From Neurospora tetrasperma FGSC 2508 (Eukaryota; Ascomycota; Sordariomycetes; Sordariales; Sordariaceae), in NCBI RefSeq assembly GCF_000213175.1, contig NW_009799100.1:4219099-4283098 (forward strand): 64,000 nt of DNA, given 5' to 3'. Made by a program: the position numbers and the translations under genes. The notes beneath the pieces are model-generated. The model saw nothing but the letters and a program-made list of their open reading frames with translations, had not been told where the DNA came from and made no database searches. This document shows, piece by piece, positions 34,275 to 47,000 of this stretch (the stretch's first letter is position 1; the number at the start of each line of letters is the position of its first letter).

Positions 34275-37200
34275 CTAGAAGTGAGCCGTAGCAATGGCAA
34301 CAGCATGGCTGTCAGAATAGGACAGCGTCACGTTGACCTTGGAAACGCCAGCCTTGTTCGCGGCCTCCAAAGCAGCACCATGCAACTATGAACATGTTAG
34401 CAGTTGATTTCAGTGACTAACAAAACGAAACAAGAGACACGTACCTTCACAACGGGACCCCCGTTGCTATCCGAGAGAATTTCAATGTCCTTCAGGGATG
34501 CACCAGCACCCTGGCCGGTGACACCAAGGGACTTAAAGACGGCCTCCTTCGCGCTCCAGCGACCAGCAAACGACTTCTGCGGCGACCGACCAGTGCTAGG
34601 GGCCTTGCAGTACTGGAGCTCAGCCTCGGTGAAGTTGCGTTCCAAGAAGGTTTCATTGTCGATGTTGATGGAGGAAATTTCCTCGAGATCGAAGCCAACA
34701 CGGGTGTTGCTGTTCTTGAGACGGTTTGCAGCACGGGCAACAGTCGACTCAAGAGATTCCTCGCTCTTCTTCTGCAGCTTCTTTGCTGGCTCCAACTCCA
34801 TGAAGTTGGCGGGATACGTGAGCTGGCCGGTCTTCTTGTCCTCGGTAACGCGGGCCTTGGGGTTAAGGAGAACCGATTGAAGCTGGTCATCAGAGTAGGG
34901 AGATTTATCCTTGGCAACGAACAGGGTGTTGTTGATAAGGCCGTTGTGGAAGAAGCGGTAGGTCTTCTTCTGGCGAGCCTCCACCTTGGTGCGGTAAGCG
35001 TTGAATACCTCCTCATCAAGAGTGGCATAAAGATACTTGGGATGGACACCAATGGCCTGAGCACCCTTCTGGCCGAAACCGAACGACGTAACGGAGAAGG
35101 CCTTGACACCATCAGTCTGGATACTCTTGCTAGGGTAAACAATGTAGTCAAACTCCTCCATGACAGCGTCGACGTTGTCGGCATTGCGGTTGCCGGGGAC
35201 GAGGCCACTGTTGAGCACTTGCAAGCAGCCGTTCATCATCCAGGCACCAGCAGCACCCTTGGGATGACCAGTGAGATACTTCTGGAAAATGCCGAGCACG
35301 GCATTGCCCTTCTTGCGGCCAAGATGACGGAGCTGCTGGCAGATGACAGACGACTCATTCTTGTCGTTGGCCTTGGTGGAAGTACCGTGGAAAGAGGCGA
35401 CGTCAAGATCGTCAATAGTGAGGCCCCAAGTAGCGAGGGCACCACGAAGGGGAGCAATCGTAGCATCGCCCTTCCAGAAGTTGTTGCCGTAGCTGCGGAG
35501 AACTTCCTTGACCTGTCTTTCGGCCTCCTCTTCAATGTGTTGAGTTCTATGGCGGGCATAGTCGTCAATCTCCTTCTGCGGCCTGCCTTCGGCCTTGAGG
35601 GCCTCGATCTCATCGGCGAGATACTCAAGCTCTTCCTCCTTCTCGTTCTCAAGCTGCTTCTTCCGGCGCTCAATCTGGCGACGTCTGTACTTGATATCGA
35701 GCAGGGGCGAGGGGAGGCTACCCTGGCGCTCGCGAGCAGTAGTAAGAACACCCTTGCCGGGCGCAGGGACGGAGCGACCAATCTTGTCGGAAGCGGTGGT
35801 GGTCAAAGCAAGGACACCATAGATGGGGACGCCCATGTCCAAAGCAAGCTTGGCAGTCATGATGACCTGAACACCGCTACCCTGCGACTCCATGAAGCCA
35901 TTTCTCGTGGTAGTAGTTGGCCTGGACATCTCCTTGGGCGTGCGACCATGGGCAAACTCATCAACAGCGTTGCTGGTAGCCTTCATGTTGGCGAACTCAT
36001 ACGAGCCCTCCTCGCCAAAGTCATCGAAGCCACCAACGAAGCACACGCGGGCCTTGCCCTCCATAATGGTCTCGTAGCCAATGTCGATAGACTCGACAGC
36101 GGTGGCGCAAGCACCGACCGGCGTCTTGATGGGTCCAGAAGACGAGATCAAGAGCATGTTTACCCACGCGGCCATGGTGTTGATGAAGGACTCTTGAAGA
36201 ATATCGTTCTGAACAGGCTTATCAAGGTATCTGTCGCGGTGCATGTTACGGAGTGCAGTTGCACCACCCATACCAGAACCGACGCAGTTACCCACTTCGG
36301 AGACATGGACGTACTTGTAGAACTCATACGGGTCGGTAATACCAGACGAGAGAAGAGCCTCCACAGTAGACACAAGGACGAAGAGAGCGACGGGATCAAC
36401 CTGAGAAATGATGTCGTCGGGGATACCGTAACGCTTGGCGTCCCAGCCAGTAGGGATCTGGCCAGCAACCAGACGATCGAAGCGCAGAGCCTTGGGGATC
36501 CAGAGCGAGGCACCCTTCTTCAGACGGACAGTGTACTGACCAGTTTCGGGAATCTCAAAGATGTCGACCTTATCGCCATGCTCTCTCTTAAACTCCTCAG
36601 CGGTGTCCTTGGTGGCCTCGAAAGGATCGAGATCCTCCTCAATGACAACCTCATGGAGAAGCTGCTTCTTGTTGGGATCGTAACCGTCGAATAGCTCGGG
36701 CTCGATCAGACGGATACCAGCGTGTTCGAGGATGTACTTCTCGTACTTGGGCTTGATGTCCTTGTCGTCAACGGGCTCGCCAGTCTTGGCATCAACCCAG
36801 CCAGAGTAAGGCTTGCCCTTGATAGGACCGTTATGGTTCTTGATGAGACCCATGATCCAGGCCATCTCAATGCAGCCCTCAAGCGAGAACTCACCATAGG
36901 CCTCCATCTCCCAGCGGGTTCTGGAGTTACCCCAGGGGCCAACCTCAGCGAAACCAGTGACAACAACGACCTTCTCCAGATCAACCATACCCTTAAGAGT
37001 GTCGTTAAGAGGAGCGACCTCGGACTTCCAGTCAGGCAAGGTCGGGAAGTCAAACTTGATGTTGGCACGGGGCTCGATGACCTTCTTCTTGTACAGAGCC
37101 TCGGAGTCCTCGCCATTGACGATCTTGTTCTCAATAGCAGTCTCCTTGGTGACGGCCTTGCGAATATCGCTGGTCTCCATAAGGTTCTTGCGCTGACTAG

Positions 37201-39997
37201 TCATGGTCTCGTTCAAGTTGGTGATGAACTGAAGACCGCCGTTCAGATCAGCGAAGACAGGCTCGTTCTGGCACAAGTCGACAATAGTAGGCGACATGAG
37301 GCCAAGCAAGTTGAAGGCCATCTCCTGTTGGGAGAAGGTGCGGACACCAAAGTTCTCAACACCCTCAGCAACCAGGTTGTTGCCAGACATGAGGCCGGTA
37401 CCACGAGTCCAACCAATGATGGCACCGCAGATAGTGAGGTAGTTGGCCCAGTCCTCAGCATGCCACCTGTTGAAGAGAGTCTCGAGGCCGAGCTTGGACT
37501 CGGAGTAGAGACCATCGCTACCAAAGGTACCGTGGTTGGGAGAGAGCGGGAGGATGACCTGGGCGGGACGAGTTTCGAAACCGCGGTTGGCCTTCTGAGC
37601 CTTGACGTTGCCAAGGAGGCGGATGAGGTTGGTCAACATGATGCGGTGAGCCAACTCGGACTTGGAGTCAATGCCATCAATCTGGCGACCCTGCTCAGAG
37701 ATGGCGGCGAAGGGAACAATGTAGTCAAGATCCCAACCGAGACCAGCCTTGGTGTCGTAGATGTAGTCGACCAAGGCGTTGATGTCCTGCACGCTACCCT
37801 GGTTAAAGGGAACCACAACGAGCTGAGAGCCACGAGAGCCAAATCTGGCATACATAGACTGGTAGTACTCGGTAACTTCACGCGAGAAACGGCTGGTGGT
37901 GACGATGACCTTGGCACCACCGCTGATAAGACCCTGGAGAACCTCGGCACCGATGGAACCGGCGCCCGCACCAGTCATGAGCACGTACTTGTTGGCGAAG
38001 GTAACACCATTCTTGGCCGCCTGCTCCAAGCAGTCAAGGTAGAGGCCGGTGAGCTTCTTGCTGTAATCCCAGCCGTGCTCGGACTTCTTGCGCAGGTGGA
38101 GGAAGGGAATTGTCTCGGTCTTGCCCTTGGACTTGGACGACGACTTGGACAAGACGCTGCTGACCTTGCTGGACTCCTTGGGCATAATCTGGCTTTCGTT
38201 CATGCTCAGAGACCTGATGATGTCGCCATACAGAGACTTGATCTCGAGCTGAGAGTTCTTGGAGAGCTTGTGCTGCTGCTTAATCAGCTTGTAAATGCGA
38301 GCAAGATCATTCTCAACCTTGGTACGGTTGCTGTATTCAGAGATCTTGCCACCCTCGGCCATCTGCTGTACGTAATGCTCAAGCTTGCGGCAGCTTGCAC
38401 GAGGAATCTCCTCGTACTTGATGGTGCCACGAGCGTCAATGGTGGTACGGGGGCCGGTAGGGACGGCAACATCCTTGTAGACAGGGTCAACGTTGAGAAC
38501 TTCCTTACAGTTCTCAATGAGCTGATAGCCCAACTCCTTGGCAAGCTGATACGTCTCTCCGCGCTCCGTAGGGCAGTTGTCGATGTGGTATTGCATGAAC
38601 TCGAGGAGGGTGGGATTAGAGCGGTTCATGATGCGGATGCACTGGCTGACAATCTCGCGATCAACGGCCTTCAGCCTGCCGAAGATGATATCATAGTACA
38701 TGCTGAGGGCATCCTGGCGAGCCCAGTTCCAGGAAGAATCGTACACGCGAGCTTTGAGGGAGCTAAAGACAGGTTCAATGCCAGCAGCGTAGAAGTCGCC
38801 ATGCTCGGCCATCCAGAGATCCAGCTGTGACTGCAGGACCTTGGAAGATTCCTGAGACGCCTGGAAAGCCTTGTCTCCGGCGCGGATATCGATCTTGAGA
38901 TATCTGGCGATAAGCTCCAATTGTTGCTTGAACATAGCCTTCTGGTCGCTGGTAAGGGCCTCAATGGCCGCAGGATCCATCATCATGCCGCCTCCGCCTC
39001 CGGCAGCAGGGCCAGTCGCGGCCGCGGTGGACAAGCTGATGCCAGCATGCGAGGCGTACTTTTGAGAAATATCATCTAGATAAGCCTTCGCATCGGCCTC
39101 GGAGCCAAGACGAGCTGGAGGCTCCATAGTGATGGCGAGCAGAAGCGCACCGTCCTGACGGCCAGAACCGAGACCCCACCTTGTCTCAAGATATTTGCGT
39201 GCTGATGTGATGTTGAAGCCACCGGGCATCTTGGACGAAATAAGACGAGCGATAAGACCCTGGGTTGTCTTGCCTAGGTTACCATCGAAAGTAGCCTGCA
39301 TAGCGGCACCCAGCTCATCGAGGGGCGTATCTTCAGGCTTCTCCGGTGTGGATCCGAACTCTTTGCCTAGATCACCAAGGATTTCGTTTTGTAGAGTAGA
39401 CTTGCCTGTACGCAAACTTTGTTAGTCATTGTCATGTCGGTCAGGAACAGAATTTGGTATAATCTCACCTCCTACCAAATCCTTGATAGCCTTGCTCAAA
39501 GGAATCTCTGCAAAGGGCTTCTTGAGCTTCTGGGCGATCAATGACCTGACAATGTCAAGAGCGGGAACTGGGGCATCGGGAACTGAAGCCGCGGGGCCAG
39601 CACTCGGGGGCGGAGGAGCAGCAGCAGCAGCAGCAGCAGCCGGAGCAGCAGCGGCAGCGGGGGTGGGAGCAGCAGATGATGAGCTAGCCGCAACCGGCTC
39701 AGGCTCTTCCTCCACAGGGTCTACATCGTAGTAAATCTCCTTTGCGTCCTTGTTGTAGCAAAGAATCTGTCTCTGGATCGACTTGGCAGCGTCGAATGCT
39801 TCGTACTTGGAGGCGAGCGTCCTCCTGGCCATACCACCAAGGGTGTCGGCGGGACCGATTTCGACGACCCGCTCGGCCGTCTTCTCCGCGAGGAAGACAT
39901 CTTGCGTCTCAATCCATCTCACGGGAGAGGCGAATTGGTAAGCAAGGAGCTCGACGAGTAGGGTGTGGGCGAGCTCTTGCTCAAGTTCGGGACGCAT
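34275..39997 (-). CDS. FAS2: Fatty acid synthase subunit alpha (ACP, ketoreductase, ketosynthase, PPT)
   Basis: The exons on the minus strand are 39997-39469, 39405-34445 and 34385-34275, giving 1866 residues. The introns (63 and 59 nt) are phase-consistent. The N-terminus ([10 protein letters not shown]) completes the malonyl/palmitoyl transferase fold of the beta subunit. An Ala/Pro linker (about 103-140) leads to ACP with the phosphopantetheine serine S179 in GGKSTLQNE. The ketoreductase domain has the NADPH loop [10 protein letters not shown] (from residue 653). The ketosynthase has Cys1276 (PVGACATAV), His1516 (SFHGTSTK) and His1557 ([10 protein letters not shown]); this triad spacing matches yeast Fas2. 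The C-terminal phosphopantetheinyl transferase domain starts near 1745 ([10 protein letters not shown], then [14 protein letters not shown]) and ends in the short last exon (ATAHF). With FAS beta it forms the cytosolic alpha6-beta6 particle that makes palmitoyl- and stearoyl-CoA. The divergent neighbour FAS beta suggests shared control. Confidence 0.99.
39578..39691 (-). repeat. Ala/Pro-coding trinucleotide-rich linker in FAS alpha
   Basis: Runs of GCA/GCT/GCC codons encode a stretch of about 38 residues rich in Ala and Pro just before ACP. Such linkers tether the mobile ACP inside the FAS barrel. The GCA-type run (plus-strand AGCAGCAGC at about 39618-39650) is a microsatellite and may vary in length between strains. 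Confidence 0.85.
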
Positions 39998-42354
39998 CTT
40001 GGCGGTTTGATGGGGTATAGTCTCCGAGGTCTCTGGGTGAAAAATAGGGTACGTATGGGCGGGGGGTCGGGCAGGTGAGGCGTATCCCGGGGTATAATGC
40101 AATCAGCTAGATGGCGTGCCCGTCGTCTGGCTATGTGAAAGCTGCCGATAAACAAGCAGATGATGTTAGTTTGGGGGTTGAAACAACACACGTCCGTGGA
40201 TGCCAGCAAAAGCAGCAGAGAAAGGGACACGGAAGATGACCTTCGATATGTTAAAAGCCCTTATTACAGGTAAAGAGGAAGATGAGATTTGACCCAGAGA
40301 GGGGATGCAAGGACGGGGAGATAGACTGACACACCAGACACAAAAGAAAGAGAAGCCTGGAGATATGGCAGGCGGCGAAGAAGGAGCACAAGGATGTAGT
40401 GCTAAACCCCGAAGGAGCGGATCGGATGAGGAGAGGTGAATTCAAAGGGAACTGAAGGAGACCGAAGGAAGTGCGTGGACTCCGTCGAGGGGATGGTGCG
40501 CCGGGGGGGTTAGATGGCAAGGAGGGGAAGCACGATGCATACTGCGAAGGTAGGTACAGACAGGGTGGGCTCCTTCTTGTTTAATTCACCTGACTGCATT
40601 GCAATCGAAATCCCAACTTCTATTTTACACGGTACATTACATACATTGACATAGGTACTTAAGTACCGCGTGGCCGTCAAGACGACAGGAAACTTTGGAC
40701 GAACTCACGCAGGGAGCTGTGTCCGTCAACTGCTGCCAGGGCATCCCCCGGGGTGCAGGCACAGTCTACTCACGCCAAACAGCATTGAGATGGGGTTTGC
40801 CGGACTGATGGATGTGCAGATTACTCGCGTCAGAGCGTCAACAACGGAATCACAGCGAGTTTCCTCTGGAAATTGATGAACCAACATTGTTTCTGGCGGC
40901 TTGTGTGGCCGGTTTGGTTCTCAATTTCACAAATGTTGAATGCCACTTTGACCCCCGCAGCCCCTGTCATTGATACAGACGCGCCTCCTCCCGCCCCTCC
41001 ATTGCAGCTCAACACCCTCAACCAAAACGACCAACGCTAGCCTAATACGGTCTAGCCGACTGTCTCGTCCCTTCCCCACGACTTTTAGAGACGTGCATTG
41101 ACCCCAAAAGTCTTTTCGGCCACGCTAAGATCAGCCACGTCTCGATGTCAGGCTACAAGTACCTCTACAAGGCGCGATTCAGACATTTGCGAACCTAACT
41201 CCAACTGGCCTCATTCGTCCCCCCCAACCGCCACTGCAGCTTCCCCACTTACCTTGTGGCAGCAGTCCCCTCCTTTTTTCGACGTTGCCCTCAGCCCTTC
41301 ACTTTACTTGCTCTGCCCGCTGCAACACCATAGAGGTACCCGACGACCAAAGGCAGTCCAAGCAGAGGCATCACAACACCGGCAACCTAACGTTTTGATA
41401 TTGCCTATATACCCGCATGAACATGTGTTTGATAGTCGCTCAGCTCCTTTGATAAAGGTGCTCAAGCTCCAGTTTTCCGCAGAATTCGTCAAAGCAGCTG
41501 CAAGGCACAATACGCTGTCTTCAGTCTCCTTTCTGCATGGCGTCATAATCATCGTCAGGTCTCGGCCGACTCAAGGCACACTGAATGGGATTAAACATCA
41601 TCAAAGTTAGAGCCGTCCAGGTCGGAAGCCGGAATCTGGAGTGCCGACGGCGTCAGTCACCGGCTGATGGTCCGGAGGGACGGATACACATACAGAGCAT
41701 ACAAAACATTTCCGCTTCCCGCCAGCGAATCTTTCAGTCGCTCGTATTTCCCTATGGGCACGCCATGATGTCGGGTCTCTCAAGGCTGGCATGGCCTGCG
41801 CCGCTGCCCGATTTCTTTATCTAGGTAGACCAAGCTAGATACCCACCCTTGCGTTGCTTGCATTGCTACCCTCGACGTCTGATTATCAAGGTGTTGACTA
41901 GCAACAAAACAAGGGCGGCTACCTTCACAATTGGTATACACTACATAGTACATACCCGCCAGATCTCTCTTCATCTTCCCCTGGAGCATCATCGACACCT
42001 AGAAGCTTGAAGGGAGTGGGCTTGAAAGTGAAGGGGCAGAAGATTAAGATATCAGTAATCATCAACGGACCATCATTGCTCATTGATGCCACACTCTCAA
42101 AAAAAAGTTGACAAAATATTTGAAATTGCGGCGCCATTGATTGGCTTACTCGGGCTGGTTCGGGAAGCCAGTTCAAGCTTCTCCAATTCGACTCCAGTTT
42201 GACCCCATCTTGGTGGCATGGCCTCCACTACTGGAAGTTTCGGACTCATGTACTGGTACAATGCTATCTTGATCTGCGCATGGAGTAGTGGGGTTTCCGC
42301 TGTGGGCTTATGTGGACTCGGCTGGTCGGAAGAACTACTTGGGTACCACTCACC

Positions 42355-42373
42355 TACCTACCGAAGGTAGGTA
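42355..42373. repeat. Short perfect inverted repeat TACCTACC/GGTAGGTA
   Basis: Eight-base arms TACCTACC and GGTAGGTA are separated by GAA, forming a tight hairpin or palindromic site. The arm sequence also recurs elsewhere in intergenic DNA of this window. It lies mid-way in the FAS divergent promoter region, closer to FAS beta. Confidence 0.85.
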
Positions 42374-43925
42374 CCTCTAGCGTTCCTGCCTAGGTAGATT
42401 TTGAGTGGTCGAAGCGGCATTGGGTGCGGCGGTGCGCAATTGGCGGCGCAAGTCGCGATATTCACAACGCTGTAGAGCGAGAGCGCGATTATGGCACGCC
42501 GAGCCCCAGGCAAGCACGACGACGCTTGTACAAAGCTGTTGCGTGACCCAGAACGAAGCGTCGCTAAACGTCGCTAGTGGTGTATTAAACGTTCCCAAAA
42601 GCCCGTCAGGCGCTTCTGGACCCCGCCGGCGTCCCATTTCCATGAGCCCATTCTGCCTTTGACAGGGTCTTGGCTTGTAGGGAATGCTGGGGACGGAAGG
42701 GGTGGTGTTTGGGTGGTGTCCAGTGCGACCCAGCCGAACCCTCAGCAGTGTTCGCGACTTCCCCAACAAGAACTGGCAGAACCACTCAAAAATTTGGCGA
42801 GCACTCGCCCGAGTCGTAACGCCTCTCGTAAGCCCGCTCACAATACCGTAGATTACAGTCAGGGGTAGGAGCGTGGCTGCCCACTGCGCCCAATGTCATG
42901 TAAGAATGGTAATTGATAGGCACCGATAAGGCCCCTGGTGAAAATTATTCTCAGGTCCCTCCCCTCCGTGCCCCTCGCCAAGACGAGGCAGGGGAAGGTA
43001 CGAATTACCTTACACCCCGCCATCTTATAGTCGTACACCTCGAGTGTGCCTGGATATTACAGGCACAGCCCAGCATGTATTTTGCGTCTCTCACCAAAAC
43101 ATTGAGCCCTTCTTCACCCGCCGCTGCCTTGATCTCCGCTGTGAAGTTCTACAGTACCCTCTGGCCAACCCGTCAAAAGTCCGGATCGTATCTCCTCAGT
43201 AGTCTAGGTCGGTAAATAATTGCCTGACCTATAACTCTGCCTCAGCTCCAGCACCGGGTATCGTCAACTGTACTCTCTGCTCGTCGTCCTGGTAGGCAAG
43301 ACAGACACCATCAAGATATTCCCCGGACACTGGGAAGTGCGAGTTCCACTTGACTCGTGAACGGAAGAGACCAAGGACGAACTTGGATACCTCTACACCT
43401 GTATGTACTGTAAGCCCATGTACTGAACGCGCATCTGTTCCATCCCGGCCCTTTCGCCTTACTCTTATTTTCTGTCCTCCTCCCCCCTCAGTCCCGACTC
43501 CTCCTTCCTTGCCTCTCCCCACCTGCCTCTCGTCTGCTCTCATCTCTCCCCTCGCCTCTTCCTCGTCGAGCCCCTTTCTTCCCTCTAGAGGCACATCCCC
43601 AAGCCGTATACCCAACGCTACCTGCCTCCATCTTCCCCTAGAGTTTGCTTGGGACAGGATCAGGTCCTTTCAAGCTTCAAGTTTTACTTCTTTTTGAGTC
43701 TTCTGTTCCCCGGATTCCACCCTTCCATCCTCTCCGGAACCCTGACTCTGATCCTGCTGTGCCAGACCAGTAAGACAACGACGACATTGACGACGACGGT
43801 TTTGTCATTGGCTTCCCCCCATTACTGAAGCCTCATCCACACCAATTATCCAGCCTCAAGTGGCTTTCTATATCGAAGCACCTTTAGCTCCCGCTCTTTG
43901 CTGAGTTTCGGAGCCATTGCACCAA

Positions 43926-44002
43926 GTAAGGATGTTTTCAGACTCCGGTTCTTGTTCTTCAGCCGTGATTAGTAAATGCTAACCGGACACCCTGTCTTTC
44001 AG
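43926..44002 (+). other. Probable 5' UTR intron of FAS beta
   Basis: The donor is GTAAGG, the branch is ATGCTAACC and the acceptor is CTTTCAG; 77 nt, ending 35 nt before the FAS beta start codon. No coding is involved. The call is based on consensus signals only. Confidence 0.7.
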
Positions 44003-44037
44003 CTTTCTAGCCGTCTCTCAGATACCCATTCACAACC

Positions 44038-47000
44038 ATGTACGGTACCGGTACCGGCGCTCAGACGGGCGTCACCACCCCCAGGTCGTCTGCCTCTCTG
44101 CGGCCGCTCACCCTCTCTCACGGGTCCCTCGAAACCTCTTTCTTGATACCCACCGGCCTTCATTTCCACGCAACTCAGCTAAAGGAGCGGTTTGCTGCTA
44201 TCCTTCCCGCCCCTACCGACGAGCTCGCGCAAGATGACGAGCCCTCGTCCATTTTCGAGCTTGTTGCCAGATACATGGGTTTTATCGCGACCGAGGTGGC
44301 ACAAGGCGAGGACGACGCTCAGGGTTCATACGAGGAGGTACTCAAAATCATCCTGAACGAGTTCGAGAGGGCGTTCCTGCGGGGCAACGATGTCCATGCC
44401 CTGGTCTCTACAATGGAGGGAATCGACGACAAGAAGCTCGAAGTCATTCGCTGCTACTACCTTGCGCGATCAGCCAGCAACAGAGCCATCAAGCCTTACG
44501 AGTCGGCTCTGTTCCGTGCCGCTGGTGAAAACGCGGCCAAGATCTTCACCATCTTTGGTGGCCAAGGAAACATCGAGGAGTACTTCGAAGAGCTCCGGGA
44601 GCTGCACCACACCTATCCGGCATTCGTCGGCGAGCTGATCACCACATCCGCCGAGCTGCTCCAGACCCTGTCCAGCCACCCTGATGCCGAGAAGATGTAC
44701 CCCAAGGGCCTTGACGTGCTTGGTTGGCTTCAGAGCCCAGAGGCCACCCCCGACGTCGACTACCTTATCTCTGCCCCCGTCAGCTTCCCCTTGATTGGTT
44801 TGGTACAGCTGGCACACTATCAGGTCACCTGCAAGGTGCTGGGTGTGCATCCCGGCGTCCTTCGTGAGAGAATCAGCGGAACGACAGGTCACTCTCAAGG
44901 TGTTGTCCTTTCTGCTATCACTGCGGCCGCGGATTCGTGGGAAAGTTTCGAGGAGCATAGCAAGGCTGCCTTGACCATCCTCTTCTGGATCGGCGCTCGT
45001 AGCCAGCAAACCTTCCCTAGAACTTCCCTAGCCCCCTCGATGCTTCAAGACTCGGCTGATAATGGCGAGGGTGTTCCTACCCCCATGCTCAGCATCCGAG
45101 ACCTTCCCCAAGCCGAGGTTCAGAAGCATATCGATCAGACCAATGCCTACCTCCCTGAGGATCAGCATATTTCCATTGCTTTGATCAACAGCCCCCGGAA
45201 CATGGTCGTTGCCGGGCCTCCCAGCTCTCTGCACGGTCTCAACTTGCAGCTGAGAAAGCTCAAGGCTGCTACTGGTCTTGATCAGACCAGAATCCCCCAC
45301 ACCGAGCGTAAGGTTCGGTTCGTGAACCGTTTCCTGCCCATCACTGCTCCTTTCCACAGCAAGTACCTCGCCAAGGCTTCCGACCTGATTGCCGAAGACC
45401 TCAAGGACGTTCAGATTGACTCTCGGACCCTGGGTATGCCCGTTTATAACACTTTCACGGGCAAGGATCTTCGGGAGGAAGTTGAGGGCAACATTGTTCC
45501 TTCCCTTATCCGCATGATTACGGGCGAGACCGTCCACTGGGAGAAGGCTACCGTTTTCCAGGATGCCACCCATATCCTCGATTTTGGCCCTGGCGGTATC
45601 TCCGGCCTCGGCATTCTGACTAGCCGTAACAAGGAGGGTACCGGCGTTCGCGTCATCCTTGCTGGCACGGTGAACGGAACTGTCACTGATGTTGGCTACA
45701 AGCCCGAGTTGTTCGACCGTGACGAGGAGCAGGCAGTCAAGTTTGCTGTGAACTGGGTCAAGGAATACGGTCCTAGACTGGTCAAGAACTCTGTTGGTCG
45801 TACATACGTTGATACCAAGATGAGCAGACTTCTTGGTCTCCCGCCCTTGTTGGTCGCTGGTATGACTCCTACCACTGTGCCTTGGGACTTCATTGCTGCC
45901 ACCATGAATGCTGGCTATCAGATCGAGCTTGCTGGCGGTGGCTACTACAATGCCAAGACCATGACCGAGGCCATCTCTAAGATTGAGAAGGCTGTTCCTG
46001 CTGGTCGCGGTATCTGCGTCAACTTGATCTATGTCAACCCTCGCGCCATGGGCTGGCAGATTCCCCTGCTTGGCAGGCTCAGAGCTGAGGGCTATCCCAT
46101 CGAAGGTCTCACCATCGGTGCTGGCGTTCCTTCCATCGAGGTCGCGCAGGAGTATATCGAGACTCTGGGACTCAAGCACATCTCTTTCAAGCCTGGTTCG
46201 GGTGAGGCTATCCAGGCCGTCATCAACATCGCCAAGGCCAACCCTACCTTCCCCGTGATTCTCCAATGGACCGGTGGCAGAGGTGGTGGTCATCACTCGT
46301 TTGAGGATTTCCATCACCCCATCCTCAACCTCTATGGTCGCATCCGCCGCCAAGAAAACATTATTCTCGTTGCCGGTAGCGGTTTCGGAGGTGCTGATGA
46401 CACTTACCCCTACCTCACTGGTGACTGGTCCATCAAGTATGGCTATCCCCCCATGCCCTTCGACGGCTGCATGTTCGGTAGTCGTATGATGGTCGCCAAG
46501 GAAGCCCACACCAGCCTGGCTGCCAAGCAGGCTATCGTTGACGCTCCTGGTCTGGACGACAGTGACTGGGAGAAGACCTACAAGGGCCCCGCTGGCGGTG
46601 TCATCACTGTCCGCTCTGAGATGGGTGAGCCCATTCATAAGCTCGCCACTCGTGGTGTCCGCTTTTGGGCTGAGATGGACCAGAAGATCTTCAGCCTTCC
46701 CAAGGAGAAGAGGGTCGCTGCTCTTAAGGCTAGCCGTGATTACATCATCGAGAAGCTCAACAAGGACTTCCAAAAGGTCTGGTTTGGTCAGAACAAGGAG
46801 GGTAAGGCCGTTGATCTTGAGGACATGACATATGCTGAGATTGTTCGCCGCCTGGTCGAGCTTCTCTACGTCAAAGATGAGGCTAGGTGGATCGATCAGT
46901 CGTACACCAAGCTTACTGGTGACTTTATCCACCGCATTGAGGAGCGATTTACCACCACGCCTGGCCAGCCTTCCAGACTCCAGAGTTATGCTGACCTCAA

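Larger units (their letters stand above)
39998..44037. promoter_or_regulatory. Bidirectional intergenic region between FAS alpha and FAS beta
   Basis: This 4.0 kb lies between the two divergent start codons and contains no supportable gene. Both ends carry pyrimidine-rich tracts on the coding strand of the adjacent gene: about 40260-40460 for FAS alpha (purine-rich as written) and about 43440-43740 for FAS beta, typical of fungal core promoters. CCGAGG (CCTCGG on the FAS alpha strand, the core bound by FarA/FarB-type fatty-acid regulators in Aspergillus) occurs at 40024-40029. It is so close to the start codon that it may lie in the leader. A GGTAGGTA hairpin lies at 42352-42375. Confidence 0.6.

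Noticed and set aside
34877-38830. Two long plus-strand open frames (605 and 702 codons) opposite FAS alpha
   Set aside because: They are the antisense of a highly expressed, codon-biased gene. Their translations are Leu/Val/Asp-rich without motifs, and the sense strand is unambiguous FAS alpha.
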